NCBI GenBank assembly: GCA_963803265.1 | Contig: CAWDLZ010000015.1 | Coordinates: forward strand, 1 to 64,000 | Source: CAIKMD01 sp963803265 | GTDB lineage: Bacteria > Pseudomonadota > Alphaproteobacteria > ATCC43930 > CGMCC-115725 | Reading direction: 5' to 3' | DNA length: 64,000 bases | Shown here: positions 1-9,432 of the stretch, piece after piece | Numbering within the stretch: the first letter of the stretch is position 1 | How the letters are laid out: each line of letters begins with the position of its first letter | Position numbers and translations under genes: made by a program | Notes under the pieces: model-generated | Databases searched by the model: none | Seen by the model: only the letters and a program-made list of their open reading frames with translations | What the model was told of the DNA's origin: nothing

Positions 1-741
1 GGCAAGACGCCGGGCGGGTCCGAGGTTCGTACCGTCATCAGGCACGTGACCCGCCACATCCGGAAGATCTGGCCGAAGACGCGCATCTGCTGGCGCGGCG
101 ACAGCCATTATGCCCGCCCCGAGGCCATGGCTTGGTGCGAAGCGAATGGCATCGATTACATCTTCGGGCTCGCCGGAAACGACGTACTGCATACTCAAAG
201 TCGCGTCGTCGCCGACGATCTCTGCGTGCGCCGCGCCGAGACCGGCGAAGAGAAACTCCGAACTTGGACCGAGTTCCGCTACGCCGCCAAAAGCTGGACC
301 CAGCCGCGTCGCGTCGTGGCCCGTCTCGAAGCCACTACCCAGGGCTTCGATGCGCGCTATATCGTCACAACGCTCGAAGGCTCGCCCGGGCATCTCTACG
401 AGACGGTCTACTGCGCGCGCGGCCAAGCCGAGAACTTCATCAAGCTGCACAAGACCCAGCTCGCCTCGGACCGGACCTCTTGCCGCAGCCCACGCGCCAA
501 TCAGTTCCGGCTCATTCTCCATACCGCCGCTTATTGGCTGCTGCACACAATGCGCGCCGCCGCGCCCAAGCATTCCGCTTGGAGAACGGCGGAGTTCATG
601 ACGCTGCGATTGCGGTTGATCAAGATTGCTGCCCGCGTGGTCGAGCACGCCAGCCGCATCCGCGTCTGGTTGCCGACGGCTTGTCCTGACGCCGCTATCT
701 TCCGTTTGTTCGCCGGACGCTTTGCCGCCGCGGGTCCATGA
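1..741 (+). CDS. IS1380-type transposase, C-terminal half (cut by window start)
   Basis: The frame is open from the first base, so this is the C-terminal ~246 residues of a DDE transposase. It carries the second catalytic Asp context (RGDSHY, about residue 37) and the Glu context (ARGQAENFIK, about residue 140). It aligns end to end with the C-terminal half of the transposase pseudogene at 23927-25270. Family assignment to IS1380 rests on these motifs and on the N-terminus of that second copy. No frameshift is seen in the visible part. Similarity between the two copies continues about 77 bp past both stop codons, so the element ends at or beyond position 818. Confidence 0.8.
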   Translation, partial: GKTPGGSEVRTVIRHVTRHIRKIWPKTRICWRGDSHYARPEAMAWCEANGIDYIFGLAGNDVLHTQSRVVADDLCVRRAETGEEKLRTWTEFRYAAKSWTQPRRVVARLEATTQGFDARYIVTTLEGSPGHLYETVYCARGQAENFIKLHKTQLASDRTSCRSPRANQFRLILHTAAYWLLHTMRAAAPKHSAWRTAEFMTLRLRLIKIAARVVEHASRIRVWLPTACPDAAIFRLFAGRFAAAGP

Positions 742-818
742 ACCCTGGGGCGCTGTCGCCCTACCGAGCCCATCCCGCAACCTCCAACCACCACACAATC
801 AGAACCCCATCAGCGTCG
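1..818 (+). mobile_element. IS1380-like insertion sequence, right part
   Basis: This is the transposase 3' half plus about 77 bp of non-coding tail. The tail aligns with the tail of the second copy: ATCAGCGTCG starts 68 bp past the stop codon in both (809 here, 23859 on the other strand). No terminal inverted repeat could be fixed by eye, so the outer boundary is a minimum. From 819 to 897 no gene is seen. Confidence 0.55.
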
Positions 819-897
819 AAAGCGACGCCACCCACCGGCGCGACCACAATCATAAAATCGACAGCGCTCCCGCAATCGCGCCACGCTCATGAATACG

Positions 898-1128
898 TCA
901 GGCTAGGTCCTGTAGAACGAAGCCGCTTTTTTGGAATGCTCTCGATAGGCAGCTTTCCATGTATTCGAATAGTTTGTCGCTTGGCAGTTCCGAGAGAACT
1001 TGGCGAAGTTCAACGGAGCAATCGCTGTCATCTCTTAAATTGCCATCACCTGCGATCGTCACGAGTTGTTCGATGGCCAACTTTTTGACGTAAATTGGGT
1101 TGGTTCGCCAAAGGTCGAGCAATGGCAT
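898..1128 (-). pseudogene. Truncated N-terminal domain of a restriction-endonuclease-type protein
   Basis: This 76-residue frame starts at an ATG preceded by AAGGGGG at good spacing; a longer upstream start lacks that support. Its sequence (MPLLDLWRTNPIYV..., IAGDGNLRDDSDCSVELR, LSELPSD, ending FVLQDLA) recalls from memory the N-terminal module of large predicted restriction endonucleases, where a 'GLALQDIVNEIG'-like segment leads into a nuclease domain. Here the frame stops exactly at that point, so the catalytic part is missing. Base composition is less GC-rich than the surroundings, and an IS remnant lies just upstream, fitting a decayed defence gene. A genuine short protein cannot be excluded. 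Confidence 0.45.
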
Positions 1129-1309
1129 GTTGACCCCCTTCGAATTTTTGGTATCGCGTTGAGCAACTTCAACCGGCATTTTCAGGATGAGTATTCTAAA
1201 GCGATTCGGCCGATTTTTGCCAAGTTTAGAGCCAGTGCACCTTGGGCGGTGGTCGTCCTCGGCGCGGTGGCGGCGGAGATCGTGCTGTGATTTATCAGGT
1301 CGCCGGTCG

Positions 1310-2134
1310 TCACTGGGGCTTCGCGTCGGCCTCGGGATGGAACAGCTTTTCGCCTTCGAGCGTATAGGCGCCGATCGCGGCCTGGCCTGCCTGCGACGCC
1401 AGCCAGTCGGCGAATTGCTTGGCGAGGTCGAGCTTGGCGGTCGGGTGCAGCTTGGGATTGAGCTCGATCACGTCATAGCGATTGAGGAGGCGCGAATCGC
1501 CTTCGAGCGCGATCACCAAATCGGCGCGGTTCTTGAAGCTGATCCAGGTGCCGCGATCGGCGAGGGTGTAGGCGTCGAGGCCGGCCGCGGCGTTGAGCGC
1601 GGCGCCCATGCCGCCGCCGATATCCTTGTACCAGGGGCCGGCTTTGGCCGGATCGAGTTCGGCCATCTTCCAGATGCGCTTTTCCAGCGCGTCGGTGCCG
1701 CTTTTGTCGCCGCGCGATACGAAGGGCGCCGCGGCGCTCCAGATCTTCTTGAAGCCGGCGACTACGTCGTGACTGCCCACGATCTTGGCCGGATCGGCGG
1801 CGGGGCCGACGACGATGAAGTCGTTCCACGCGATCTCGCGCCGGTCGATGCCGTGGCCCTCCGCGATGAATTTCGCCTCGGCGTCGGGGTCGTGGACGAG
1901 AACGAGATCGGCGTCGCCGCGCCGCGCGGTATCGAGCGCCTGCCCGGTGCCGAGCGCCACGACGTGCACATCTATCCCCGAGAATTTCTTGAAGATCAGC
2001 AGGATATGCCCGAGCAAGCCGCTATTGTTGACCGACGTGGTCGAAGCCAGCACGATGAAAGGCGCTTCCGCGCGCGCCACGCCCGCGAAAAGAACGAGCG
2101 CGGCGGAGAGCGCCAGAGCCAGCCCGGAATTCAT
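1310..2134 (-). CDS. tupA: Tungstate/molybdate ABC transporter substrate-binding protein, TupA-like
   Basis: A 274-residue periplasmic binding protein with an N-terminal signal peptide (hydrophobic ALALSAALVLFAGVARA, cleavage near residue 25). The start of the mature protein has ASTTSVNNSGLL, matching the oxyanion-binding TTS...SGLL signature of TupA-type proteins. The later segment SRGDKSGTDALEKRIW is also typical. The start codon lies in an ATGA overlap with the stop of the permease gene upstream, so the pair is translationally coupled. No ATPase gene (tupC) follows; the strand is empty to the truncated nuclease fragment. Tungstate is favoured over molybdate or sulfate by the TTS motif, but specificity is inferred. 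Confidence 0.85.
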   Translation of the reverse strand: MNSGLALALSAALVLFAGVARAEAPFIVLASTTSVNNSGLLGHILLIFKKFSGIDVHVVALGTGQALDTARRGDADLVLVHDPDAEAKFIAEGHGIDRREIAWNDFIVVGPAADPAKIVGSHDVVAGFKKIWSAAAPFVSRGDKSGTDALEKRIWKMAELDPAKAGPWYKDIGGGMGAALNAAAGLDAYTLADRGTWISFKNRADLVIALEGDSRLLNRYDVIELNPKLHPTAKLDLAKQFADWLASQAGQAAIGAYTLEGEKLFHPEADAKPQ

Positions 2135-2829
2135 CCTCGTCTCCGTCGGTCGCCGATGGCGAAGGCCGCGCCGTTGAGCGCGACGCTGATGGTAATAAGC
2201 ACCAGGCCGAGCGCAAGCGCCAACGGCAAATCGCCCATGCTGGTCTGCAACGCGATCGCGGTCGTCATGGTGCGCGTGAAGCCCGCGATGTTGCCGCCCA
2301 CGATGATGATCGCGCCCACTTCGGAGATCGTCCGCCCGAAGCCCGCGAGCAGCGCGGTCAGCACGGTCAAGCGCGACAGTTTCAGCAGTTGCGGGATGGT
2401 TTCGAGCCGGGTCGCGCCGGCGATCTGCAAGCCCTCGCCATAGAGCGCCCACACCTCCTCGCTGGCGCGGTGCACGATCGCCGTGACGATGGGCGCCGCC
2501 AGCACGGTTTGAACGATCACCATCGCCGTGGGCGTGAACAACAGGCCCCAGGAACCGAGCGGTCCGGCGCGCGATAACAGGATGTAGGCGGCCAGTCCCA
2601 CCACCACCGGCGGCAAGCCCAACAGCGAATTGGCGAGAATCACCAGCGTGCGCCGCCCCGGGAACCGGAACACCGCCAATGCCGCGCCGGCGAACGCGCC
2701 GAATGCTCCGGCGATCAGTGCCGCGCCGAGGCTCACCTCGAGCGAGAGGCGCACGATCCCGTAAAGATTCCCATTGCCGCCAAGGATCAGCCCCAAGGCC
2801 AAGCGCAGGGCGCTGGTGAAATCGGTCAT
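2131..2829 (-). CDS. tupB: Tungstate ABC transporter permease, TupB-like
   Basis: A 232-residue integral membrane protein with about five hydrophobic segments. It carries the EAA-type cytoplasmic loop that contacts the ATPase (EEVWALYGEGLQIAGATR, about residues 123-140), followed by RTISEVGAIIIVGGNIAG. This pattern is typical of TupB/ModB permeases. The stop overlaps the tupA start by four bases (ATGA). The start is preceded by a stretch overlapping the 3' flank of the cardiolipin synthase gene, 97 bp away. A dedicated ATPase is missing locally, so transport would need a tupC elsewhere in the genome. Confidence 0.85.
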   Translation of the reverse strand: MTDFTSALRLALGLILGGNGNLYGIVRLSLEVSLGAALIAGAFGAFAGAALAVFRFPGRRTLVILANSLLGLPPVVVGLAAYILLSRAGPLGSWGLLFTPTAMVIVQTVLAAPIVTAIVHRASEEVWALYGEGLQIAGATRLETIPQLLKLSRLTVLTALLAGFGRTISEVGAIIIVGGNIAGFTRTMTTAIALQTSMGDLPLALALGLVLITISVALNGAAFAIGDRRRRG

Positions 2830-2926
2830 GCTCTTTCATGACCGATTTGACCGGGCTTGTCAGTCCTTCCGCAGCCTTCGTAAGCTCGGCGCAGCTCCGC
2901 TCGCGCCGGCGATCGCGCTCCAACTC

Positions 2927-4345
2927 CTAGAGATAGGGCAGCATCAGCCTTGCGCGGCTGTCGATCAGCTTGACGGGAAACGGCAGGCGGTCGAGTTCGG
3001 CGGCGGATACCGGCGCGCCCCGTCCTGCGGCGATCAGCTGGTTGACCTGCCGGACGATGTCGGCGTGGTAGATTTCCATATCGAGCTCGAAGTTCAGCCG
3101 GAAGCTGCGCATGTCCCAGTTCGCGCCGCCGATCAGGCACCAAATGCCGTCGACCGTCATCACTTTCGAATGGTCGAAGGGCGCCGGGCTGCGCCAAATT
3201 CGACAACCCGCGGCGATCAGCGGAGCGATGTGCGCGCGCATCGCCCAATCGACCACGGGGTGATTGCCGCGCGCCGGCACGACGACATCGACTTCGACGC
3301 CGCGCATCGCGGCCAATCCGAGCGCGGTAACCACCTGGTCGTCGGGCAGAAAATAGGGAGTCGCCACTTTGATCGACCGACGCGCGCAGGCGATGGCTTC
3401 GAAGATCATGAACTCGATCTTCTCGAGATCCTGGTCGGGGCCGGAGACGACGACGCGCGCCACGGCCTCGCCGGCCTCATCGAGCGGGGGAAACCAGGTC
3501 GCGCCGCCGAGATTTTCGCCGGCTGCGAACAGCCAGTCCTCGGCGAAGGCTTCCATCAGCTGCGCGACGACCGGCCCTGCGAATTTGAAATGCGTGTCCC
3601 TCACCGGATGGCGGGGCCGGGCCGCCAGCCGATTTTCATCGCCGATATTCAGCCCGCCCGTGAACGCGATGCTGCCATCCAAAACGAGAATCTTCTTGTG
3701 GGTGCGGAGATTGAGGAAAGGCATGCGCCACGGCAGCGGCGAATGCATGAAGCGGGCGGCCGGCACGTCGTGCCGCCGCAGCCGTTGGTAGGTCGACGAT
3801 AGGAAGTACCCGCCGCCGATGCCGTCGATCAGCACGCGCACCTCGACGCCGCGCTGGCGTGCGCGGATGAGAGCGTCGATGAAGCGGCCACCGGAATCGT
3901 CGGCGCGGAAGATGTAGCTCGACAAGGCGACGCTGGCCTCCGCCGCCTCGATCGCCGCGATCATTTTCGGGTAGGCTTCATCGCCATTGTGCAAGACGGC
4001 GACCGCGTTGCCGCGCTCGGCCTGGTGCTGGGTTATCCGGTCTCCGGCCCGCTCCAGCGCGTCGAGATGATCGTCGCGTCCCGGCGAGGAGATCGGCGGC
4101 TCGGCCGCGTCGCGCGCCGCGCGCTTCGGCCGCAGCTGGCTGGCGCGCCGGCTCACCCGGTTGATGCCGAATATGACGTAAAGGATGCTGCCGAGGATCG
4201 GCGAAAGCCAGGCCAGCCCGATCCAGCCTATCGAGGCGCCGACATCGCGCTTATGGAACAGCACGTGGACGGTGACGCAGATCGCCAGCAGGATGTGAGC
4301 GACCGAGAGCCCCGCGGCGCCGGCCGGCCCGAAAATTCCAAGCAT
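2927..4345 (-). CDS. cls: Cardiolipin synthase (phospholipase D family)
   Basis: A 472-residue membrane-bound phospholipase-D-type enzyme that condenses two phosphatidylglycerols to cardiolipin. Two N-terminal transmembrane segments (about residues 8-30 and 38-60, ending ILYVIFGINRVSRR) anchor it to the inner membrane. Both HKD catalytic motifs are intact: HKKILVLDGSIAFTGG near residue 215 and HSKVMTVDGIWCLIGG near residue 395. The start codon directly abuts the hemF stop (TGA ATG with no gap), which suggests one transcript trmL-hemF-cls. Length matches the Cls family. Exact ClsA/B/C subtype is not assigned, though the two membrane segments favour ClsA. Confidence 0.93.
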   Translation of the reverse strand: MLGIFGPAGAAGLSVAHILLAICVTVHVLFHKRDVGASIGWIGLAWLSPILGSILYVIFGINRVSRRASQLRPKRAARDAAEPPISSPGRDDHLDALERAGDRITQHQAERGNAVAVLHNGDEAYPKMIAAIEAAEASVALSSYIFRADDSGGRFIDALIRARQRGVEVRVLIDGIGGGYFLSSTYQRLRRHDVPAARFMHSPLPWRMPFLNLRTHKKILVLDGSIAFTGGLNIGDENRLAARPRHPVRDTHFKFAGPVVAQLMEAFAEDWLFAAGENLGGATWFPPLDEAGEAVARVVVSGPDQDLEKIEFMIFEAIACARRSIKVATPYFLPDDQVVTALGLAAMRGVEVDVVVPARGNHPVVDWAMRAHIAPLIAAGCRIWRSPAPFDHSKVMTVDGIWCLIGGANWDMRSFRLNFELDMEIYHADIVRQVNQLIAAGRGAPVSAAELDRLPFPVKLIDSRARLMLPYL

Positions 4346-5179
4346 TCAGGGCCAGCGCACCTCGGGCGGCAGCGACATCAGGATCGCCTCGACATTGCCG
4401 CCGGTCTTCAGCCCGAACAGCGTGCCGCGATCGTAGATGAGGTTGAACTCGACATAGCGGCCGCGCCGCACCAGCTGAAACGCGCGCTGCTCCTCGTCCC
4501 ATTCCTGCCGCATGTGCCGGCGCACGAGCGCCGGGTAGATCGCGAGGAACGCCTCGCCGACCGATTGCGTGAAGGCGAAGTCTTTTGCCCAGTCGCCGCT
4601 GTCGAGATAATCGTAGAAGATGCCGCCGACGCCTCGCGGCTCGTTGCGATGCTTGACGAAGAAATACTCGTCGCACCATTTCTTGAAGCGCGGGTAATAG
4701 CTCGGATCGTGCGCGGCGCAAGCGGCTTCGAGCGCGGCGTGGAAGTCTCGGGTGTCGGCCGCGTCCGGATAGATGGGCGTCAAATCCGAGCCGCCGCCGA
4801 ACCAGCTCTTCGTGGTCGCAAGATGGCGCGTGTTCATGTGCACCGCCGGCACCAGCGGCGAGCGCGGATGAACGACCAGCGAGATGCCGCTCGCCCAAAA
4901 GCGCGGATCGCTCTCGGCGCCCGGGATCTGGCCGCGGAATTCGGGGCTGAACTCGCCCCACACGGTCGAGACGTTGACGCCGGCCTTCTCGAAGACGCGG
5001 CCCTTCAAGAGCGCTATCGTGCCGCCGCCGCCGCCCTCGCGCCGCCAGTCCGTATATTCGAAGCGCGCGCCCGGCGCTTCCTCGAACTCGTCCTCGATCG
5101 CCTCCAGGCCCACGCAGATGCGGGTTCTGAGCGCCTCGAACCAGCTCGTTGCCTCGGCCCTGTGCTCGTCGGTGCTCAT
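4346..5179 (-). CDS. hemF: Coproporphyrinogen III oxidase, aerobic
   Basis: A 277-residue cytoplasmic enzyme that uses O2 to decarboxylate coproporphyrinogen III to protoporphyrinogen IX in heme synthesis. Family hallmarks are present in order: WRREGGGGGTIALLKG near residue 47, VHPRSPLVPAVHMNTRH near residue 103, GGGSDLTPIYPD, EPRGVGGIFYDYL near residue 180, and RRGRYVEFNLIYDRGTLFGL towards the C-terminus. Length is slightly under the usual ~300 residues. Its start overlaps the trmL stop (ATGA) and its stop touches the cls start, so it sits in a tight operon. Heme supply fits the bc1 operon next door. Confidence 0.95.
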   Translation of the reverse strand: MSTDEHRAEATSWFEALRTRICVGLEAIEDEFEEAPGARFEYTDWRREGGGGGTIALLKGRVFEKAGVNVSTVWGEFSPEFRGQIPGAESDPRFWASGISLVVHPRSPLVPAVHMNTRHLATTKSWFGGGSDLTPIYPDAADTRDFHAALEAACAAHDPSYYPRFKKWCDEYFFVKHRNEPRGVGGIFYDYLDSGDWAKDFAFTQSVGEAFLAIYPALVRRHMRQEWDEEQRAFQLVRRGRYVEFNLIYDRGTLFGLKTGGNVEAILMSLPPEVRWP

Positions 5180-5640
5180 TGCGGCGCGCTCCCCGGCGTC
5201 TGCCCCGTTTGTCGCAGCGCCTCGCCCAAGACGAGCGCGGCGGCAAGCGCCACGTTGAGCGAACGCAAGCCTGCGCGCAAGGGAATGACGAGGCGCGCAT
5301 CGGCCGCGTCATGAACCTCCTCGGGCACGCCGCCGCTCTCGCGCCCGAAGAGCAGCGTGTCGTCGGGCCGATACGCAAAGCGGTGATAGGGGAGCGCGCC
5401 CTTGGTCGTCAGCAGCACGAGGCGGCCCGGTTCCCGGCTGGCGCGGAACCGGTCCCAGGAGGCGTGGCGGGCGATCGCGACCGAGTCGAGGTAATCCATG
5501 CCCGCCCGCTTCAGCCGCCGGTCCGCCCACAGGAATCCGAAGGGCTCGATCAGATCGACCGCCACGCCCATGCAAGCGCCGAGCCGCAGGATCGCGCCGG
5601 TGTTGGTGGGAATATCGGGCTCGAAAAGGGCGAGCCGCAT
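5176..5640 (-). CDS. trmL: tRNA (cytidine(34)-2'-O)-methyltransferase
   Basis: A 154-residue SPOUT-fold methyltransferase that 2'-O-methylates the wobble base of leucine tRNAs. The start at MRLALFEPDIPTNTG is chosen because the family begins there; an earlier ATG would add 19 non-conserved residues. Motifs seen: NTGAILRLGA (substrate side), LLFGRESGGVPEEV and IPLRAGLRSLNVALAAA, the knotted SAM-binding C-terminus. It opens the operon with hemF and cls and is divergent from petA; the 146 bp between them must hold both promoters. Confidence 0.93.
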   Translation of the reverse strand: MRLALFEPDIPTNTGAILRLGACMGVAVDLIEPFGFLWADRRLKRAGMDYLDSVAIARHASWDRFRASREPGRLVLLTTKGALPYHRFAYRPDDTLLFGRESGGVPEEVHDAADARLVIPLRAGLRSLNVALAAALVLGEALRQTGQTPGSAPQ

Positions 5641-5786
5641 CGCCGTGCTTTGCCTCGTCTTCGTGCGGCAGGATGTCGCATGGCCGCATTCGTTCAACAG
5701 TATAGCTTCCGCGCGGACTTTGGGTTTTGACCTGCGGCCGCCGCGATTCTAGATTGTGGCGCGGTCGGCGAAGGAGTGTCGAGTTC

Positions 5787-6440
5787 ATGGCGGAAACCGC
5801 GCAATCCGGCCCGATCCCCGGTCATGGTCATGACGGCGAGACCCGGCGCGACTTCCTGTCGATCGCGGCGAGCGCTCTCGTCGGCATCGGCGCGGCGTGC
5901 ACGCTCTGGCCGCTCGTAGACAGCATGAACCCGGCGCAGGACACGCTGGCGGCGGGCGCGCCCATCGATATCGACGTCTCGGGCATCCAGCCCGGCCAGC
6001 AGATCATCGCGCTGTGGCGCAGCCGGCCGATTTTCATCGCCCGCCGCACGCCCGGGCAGGTCGCGCAGATCAAGGCCGATGCCGACGCCGCGCAGTTGCG
6101 CGACCCGAACTCCGAGGCGGACCAGCAGGGCGCCTACGCGAAGAACGTCTACCGCTCGATCAAGCCCGATCTTCTCGTGCTCGTGGGCATCTGCACGCAT
6201 CTTGGCTGCATCCCCGAATACATGCCCCAGCCCGGCAGCCTCAGCCCAGACTGGCAGGGCGGCTATTTCTGCCCGTGCCACGGCTCGCGCTACGATCTCT
6301 CGGGCCGCGTCTTCCAGAACGTGCCGGCGCCCTACAACCTGCCGGTGCCGCCCTATCGCTTCGTTTCCGACACGGTGATCCGCATCGGCGAGAATCCGCC
6401 GAATTCCATATTCGACTTCAACTCGATCGAGCAGATCTAG
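5787..6440 (+). CDS. petA: Ubiquinol-cytochrome c reductase, Rieske iron-sulfur subunit
   Basis: A 217-residue Rieske protein of the cytochrome bc1 complex, which passes electrons from ubiquinol to cytochrome c1 in the inner membrane. The ATG at 5787 follows AAGGAG at good spacing. A Tat-type N-terminus (TRRDFLSIAASALVGIGA) doubles as the membrane anchor. Both [2Fe-2S] ligand loops are intact: CTHLGC near residue 135 and CPCHGS near residue 165. It is followed after 13 bp by petB and then petC, the usual alphaproteobacterial fbc order. Nothing is unusual. Confidence 0.97.
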   Translation: MAETAQSGPIPGHGHDGETRRDFLSIAASALVGIGAACTLWPLVDSMNPAQDTLAAGAPIDIDVSGIQPGQQIIALWRSRPIFIARRTPGQVAQIKADADAAQLRDPNSEADQQGAYAKNVYRSIKPDLLVLVGICTHLGCIPEYMPQPGSLSPDWQGGYFCPCHGSRYDLSGRVFQNVPAPYNLPVPPYRFVSDTVIRIGENPPNSIFDFNSIEQI

Positions 6441-6453
6441 GAATCAATCGGAC

Positions 6454-7725
6454 ATGGCCGTCCCGCAAGCGCAAGGCAAACTCGAGCGGTGGATCGACGA
6501 CCGGCTGCCGGTCTTCACCTTCATGCAGCACGAGCTGCATGACTATCCGACGCCCAAGAACCTGAACTATTGGTGGAACTTCGGCTCGCTCGCCGGGATC
6601 ATGCTGGTGATCATGATCGTGACCGGCATCTTTCTCGCGATGGATTACACGCCGGACACCACCATGGCCTTCAATTCCGTCGAGCGCATCATGCGTGACG
6701 TGAATTACGGCTGGCTGATCCGCTACATTCACATGAACGGCGCGTCGTTCTTCTTCATCGTCGTCTACATCCACATCTTTCGCGGTCTCTATTACGGCTC
6801 CTACAAGCAGCCGCGCGAATTGCTGTGGATGCTGGGCGTGGTGATCCTGCTGTGCATGATGGCGACCGCCTTCATGGGCTATGTGCTGCCCTGGGGCCAG
6901 ATGAGCTATTGGGGCGCCACCGTCATCACCAATCTGTTCTCGGCGATTCCCCTCGTCGGCAACGGCATCGTGACCTGGTTGTGGGGCGGCTTCGCCGTCG
7001 CCAACCCGACCTTGAACCGGTTTTACGCGCTGCATTATCTGCTGCCCTTCGTCATCCTGGGCGTCGTCGGCCTCCATCTCGTGGCCCTCCACACCCATGG
7101 CTCGAACAATCCCTTGGGAATCGATCGCAAGGGCCCGCAGGACAGCATCCCCTTCCATCCCTATTACACCGTCAAGGACATGTTCGGGCTCGGCGTGTTC
7201 CTGATCGTGTTCAGCGTCTTCGTGTTCTATTTCCCGAACGCGCTGGGGGACCCGCAGAATTATATCCGCGCCAATCCGCTGCTGACGCCGCCCGAGATCG
7301 TGCCGGAATGGTACTTCCTGCCGTTCTACGCGATGCTGCGGTCGGTCCCGGACATCCTCTTCATCAAGGCGAAGCTGGCCGGCGTCATCGCCATGTTCTC
7401 GTCGATCTTCGTCCTGTTCGTCGTGCCCTGGCTCGACACTTCGCCGGTGCGGAGCGCACGCTTCCGGCCGATCTATAAATGGGTCTTCTGGCTGCTCGTG
7501 ATCGACGTGTTCGTGCTGGGCTGGGTGGGCGCTAATCGCCCGGAAGGCATGTTCATCGTCTACGGCCGTTTGGCGACGCTGTACTACTTCATCCACTTCC
7601 TCGTGCTGCTGCCGCTCATCGGCATCTTCGAGCGGCCGCTGCCCCTGCCGACGAGCATCGGCGCGCCCGTGACCGGGGGCGGCGGCAAGCTCGCCGGCGC
7701 CGCGGCGCCGATGGACCGGCCGTGA
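6454..7725 (+). CDS. petB: Ubiquinol-cytochrome c reductase, cytochrome b
   Basis: A 423-residue integral membrane cytochrome b with about eight hydrophobic helices. It binds two b hemes and forms the Qo and Qi quinone sites. Visible hallmarks are the heme-ligand helix segments (RYIHMNGASFFF, VYIHIFRGLYYG, HYLLPFVILGVVGLH) and the Qo-site signature PEWYFLPFYAML near residue 285. The C-terminal part corresponds to subunit IV in split plastid systems, but here it is a single chain as in mitochondria and alphaproteobacteria. The stop overlaps the petC start (TGATG), indicating translational coupling. Confidence 0.97.
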   Translation: MAVPQAQGKLERWIDDRLPVFTFMQHELHDYPTPKNLNYWWNFGSLAGIMLVIMIVTGIFLAMDYTPDTTMAFNSVERIMRDVNYGWLIRYIHMNGASFFFIVVYIHIFRGLYYGSYKQPRELLWMLGVVILLCMMATAFMGYVLPWGQMSYWGATVITNLFSAIPLVGNGIVTWLWGGFAVANPTLNRFYALHYLLPFVILGVVGLHLVALHTHGSNNPLGIDRKGPQDSIPFHPYYTVKDMFGLGVFLIVFSVFVFYFPNALGDPQNYIRANPLLTPPEIVPEWYFLPFYAMLRSVPDILFIKAKLAGVIAMFSSIFVLFVVPWLDTSPVRSARFRPIYKWVFWLLVIDVFVLGWVGANRPEGMFIVYGRLATLYYFIHFLVLLPLIGIFERPLPLPTSIGAPVTGGGGKLAGAAAPMDRP

Positions 7726-8486
7726 TGCGCAAAATCCTGGCAGCCTTGGCGATCATCGCCGCCCTCGGCGTGGCAAGCGCGCGCGCGCAGGACGAGACCG
7801 CGCCGCCCTTGCCCCACCAGGAATGGTCCTTCTCGGGTCCCTTCGGCACCTTCGACCGCGCGGCGCTGCAGCGCGGCTTCCAGATCTATAGCGAGGTCTG
7901 CTCCAACTGCCACTCGCTGAACTTGCTGGCTTATCGCGACCTCTCGGCGCTCGGCTATTCCGACGACGAGGTCAAGGCGATCGCCGCGCAAAAGGAGGTC
8001 ACCGCCGGGCCCAACGACGAGGGCGACATGTTCCAGCGTCCGGCGCAGCCGTCCGATCATTTCGTGCCGCCTTTCCCCAACGACCAGGCCAACCGCGCCG
8101 CCCATAACGGCGCGCTGCCGCCCGATCTCTCGCTCATCGTCAAGGCGCGCGCGGGCGGGCCCGATTACGTCTACGCCATCCTGACCGGCTTCCAGGCCCC
8201 GCCGGCGGGCGTGACGATACCCGACACCATGAATTACAACCTGTATTTCCCCGGCCATCAGATCGCCATGCCGCCGCCTCTCGCGGACGACATCGTGACC
8301 TATGCCGACGGCACGACGGCGACGCTCTCGCAGGAAGCCCATGACGTCACCACCTTCCTGACCTGGGCAGCCGAGCCCACTCTCGAGGAGCGCGAGCGCA
8401 CCGGCGCCAAGGTGCTGATCTTCCTCTTCGGCATGACCGGCGTCCTCTATCTCGCCAAGCGCAAGATCTGGGCCGAGGTTCATTAG
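7725..8486 (+). CDS. petC: Ubiquinol-cytochrome c reductase, cytochrome c1
   Basis: A 253-residue periplasmic c-type cytochrome held by a C-terminal transmembrane helix (GAKVLIFLFGMTGVLYLAKR). A signal peptide (ILAALAIIAALGVASARA) precedes it. The heme attachment motif CSNCH lies near residue 57, and MPPPLADDIV carries the likely Met axial ligand region. The ATG at 7725 overlaps the petB stop; a GTG three bases upstream is an alternative. It completes the bc1 operon. No clear hairpin terminator follows in the 75 bp before mtnP. Confidence 0.96.
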   Translation: MRKILAALAIIAALGVASARAQDETAPPLPHQEWSFSGPFGTFDRAALQRGFQIYSEVCSNCHSLNLLAYRDLSALGYSDDEVKAIAAQKEVTAGPNDEGDMFQRPAQPSDHFVPPFPNDQANRAAHNGALPPDLSLIVKARAGGPDYVYAILTGFQAPPAGVTIPDTMNYNLYFPGHQIAMPPPLADDIVTYADGTTATLSQEAHDVTTFLTWAAEPTLEERERTGAKVLIFLFGMTGVLYLAKRKIWAEVH

Positions 8487-8561
8487 CTATTCCCTCGCCC
8501 GCTGGGTGGAAGCGGCAGTTTTCCAGTTGCGGGCCGGCCGCGGCGCTGGAACACTGGCCCG

Positions 8562-9431
<870 letters not shown>

Positions 9432-9432
9432 C

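Noticed and set aside
1187..2443. Long open frame of 418 codons on the plus strand opposite tupAB
   Set aside because: It has no known domain, starts in a fragment and lies antisense to two well-supported genes; it is a product of high GC codon structure.
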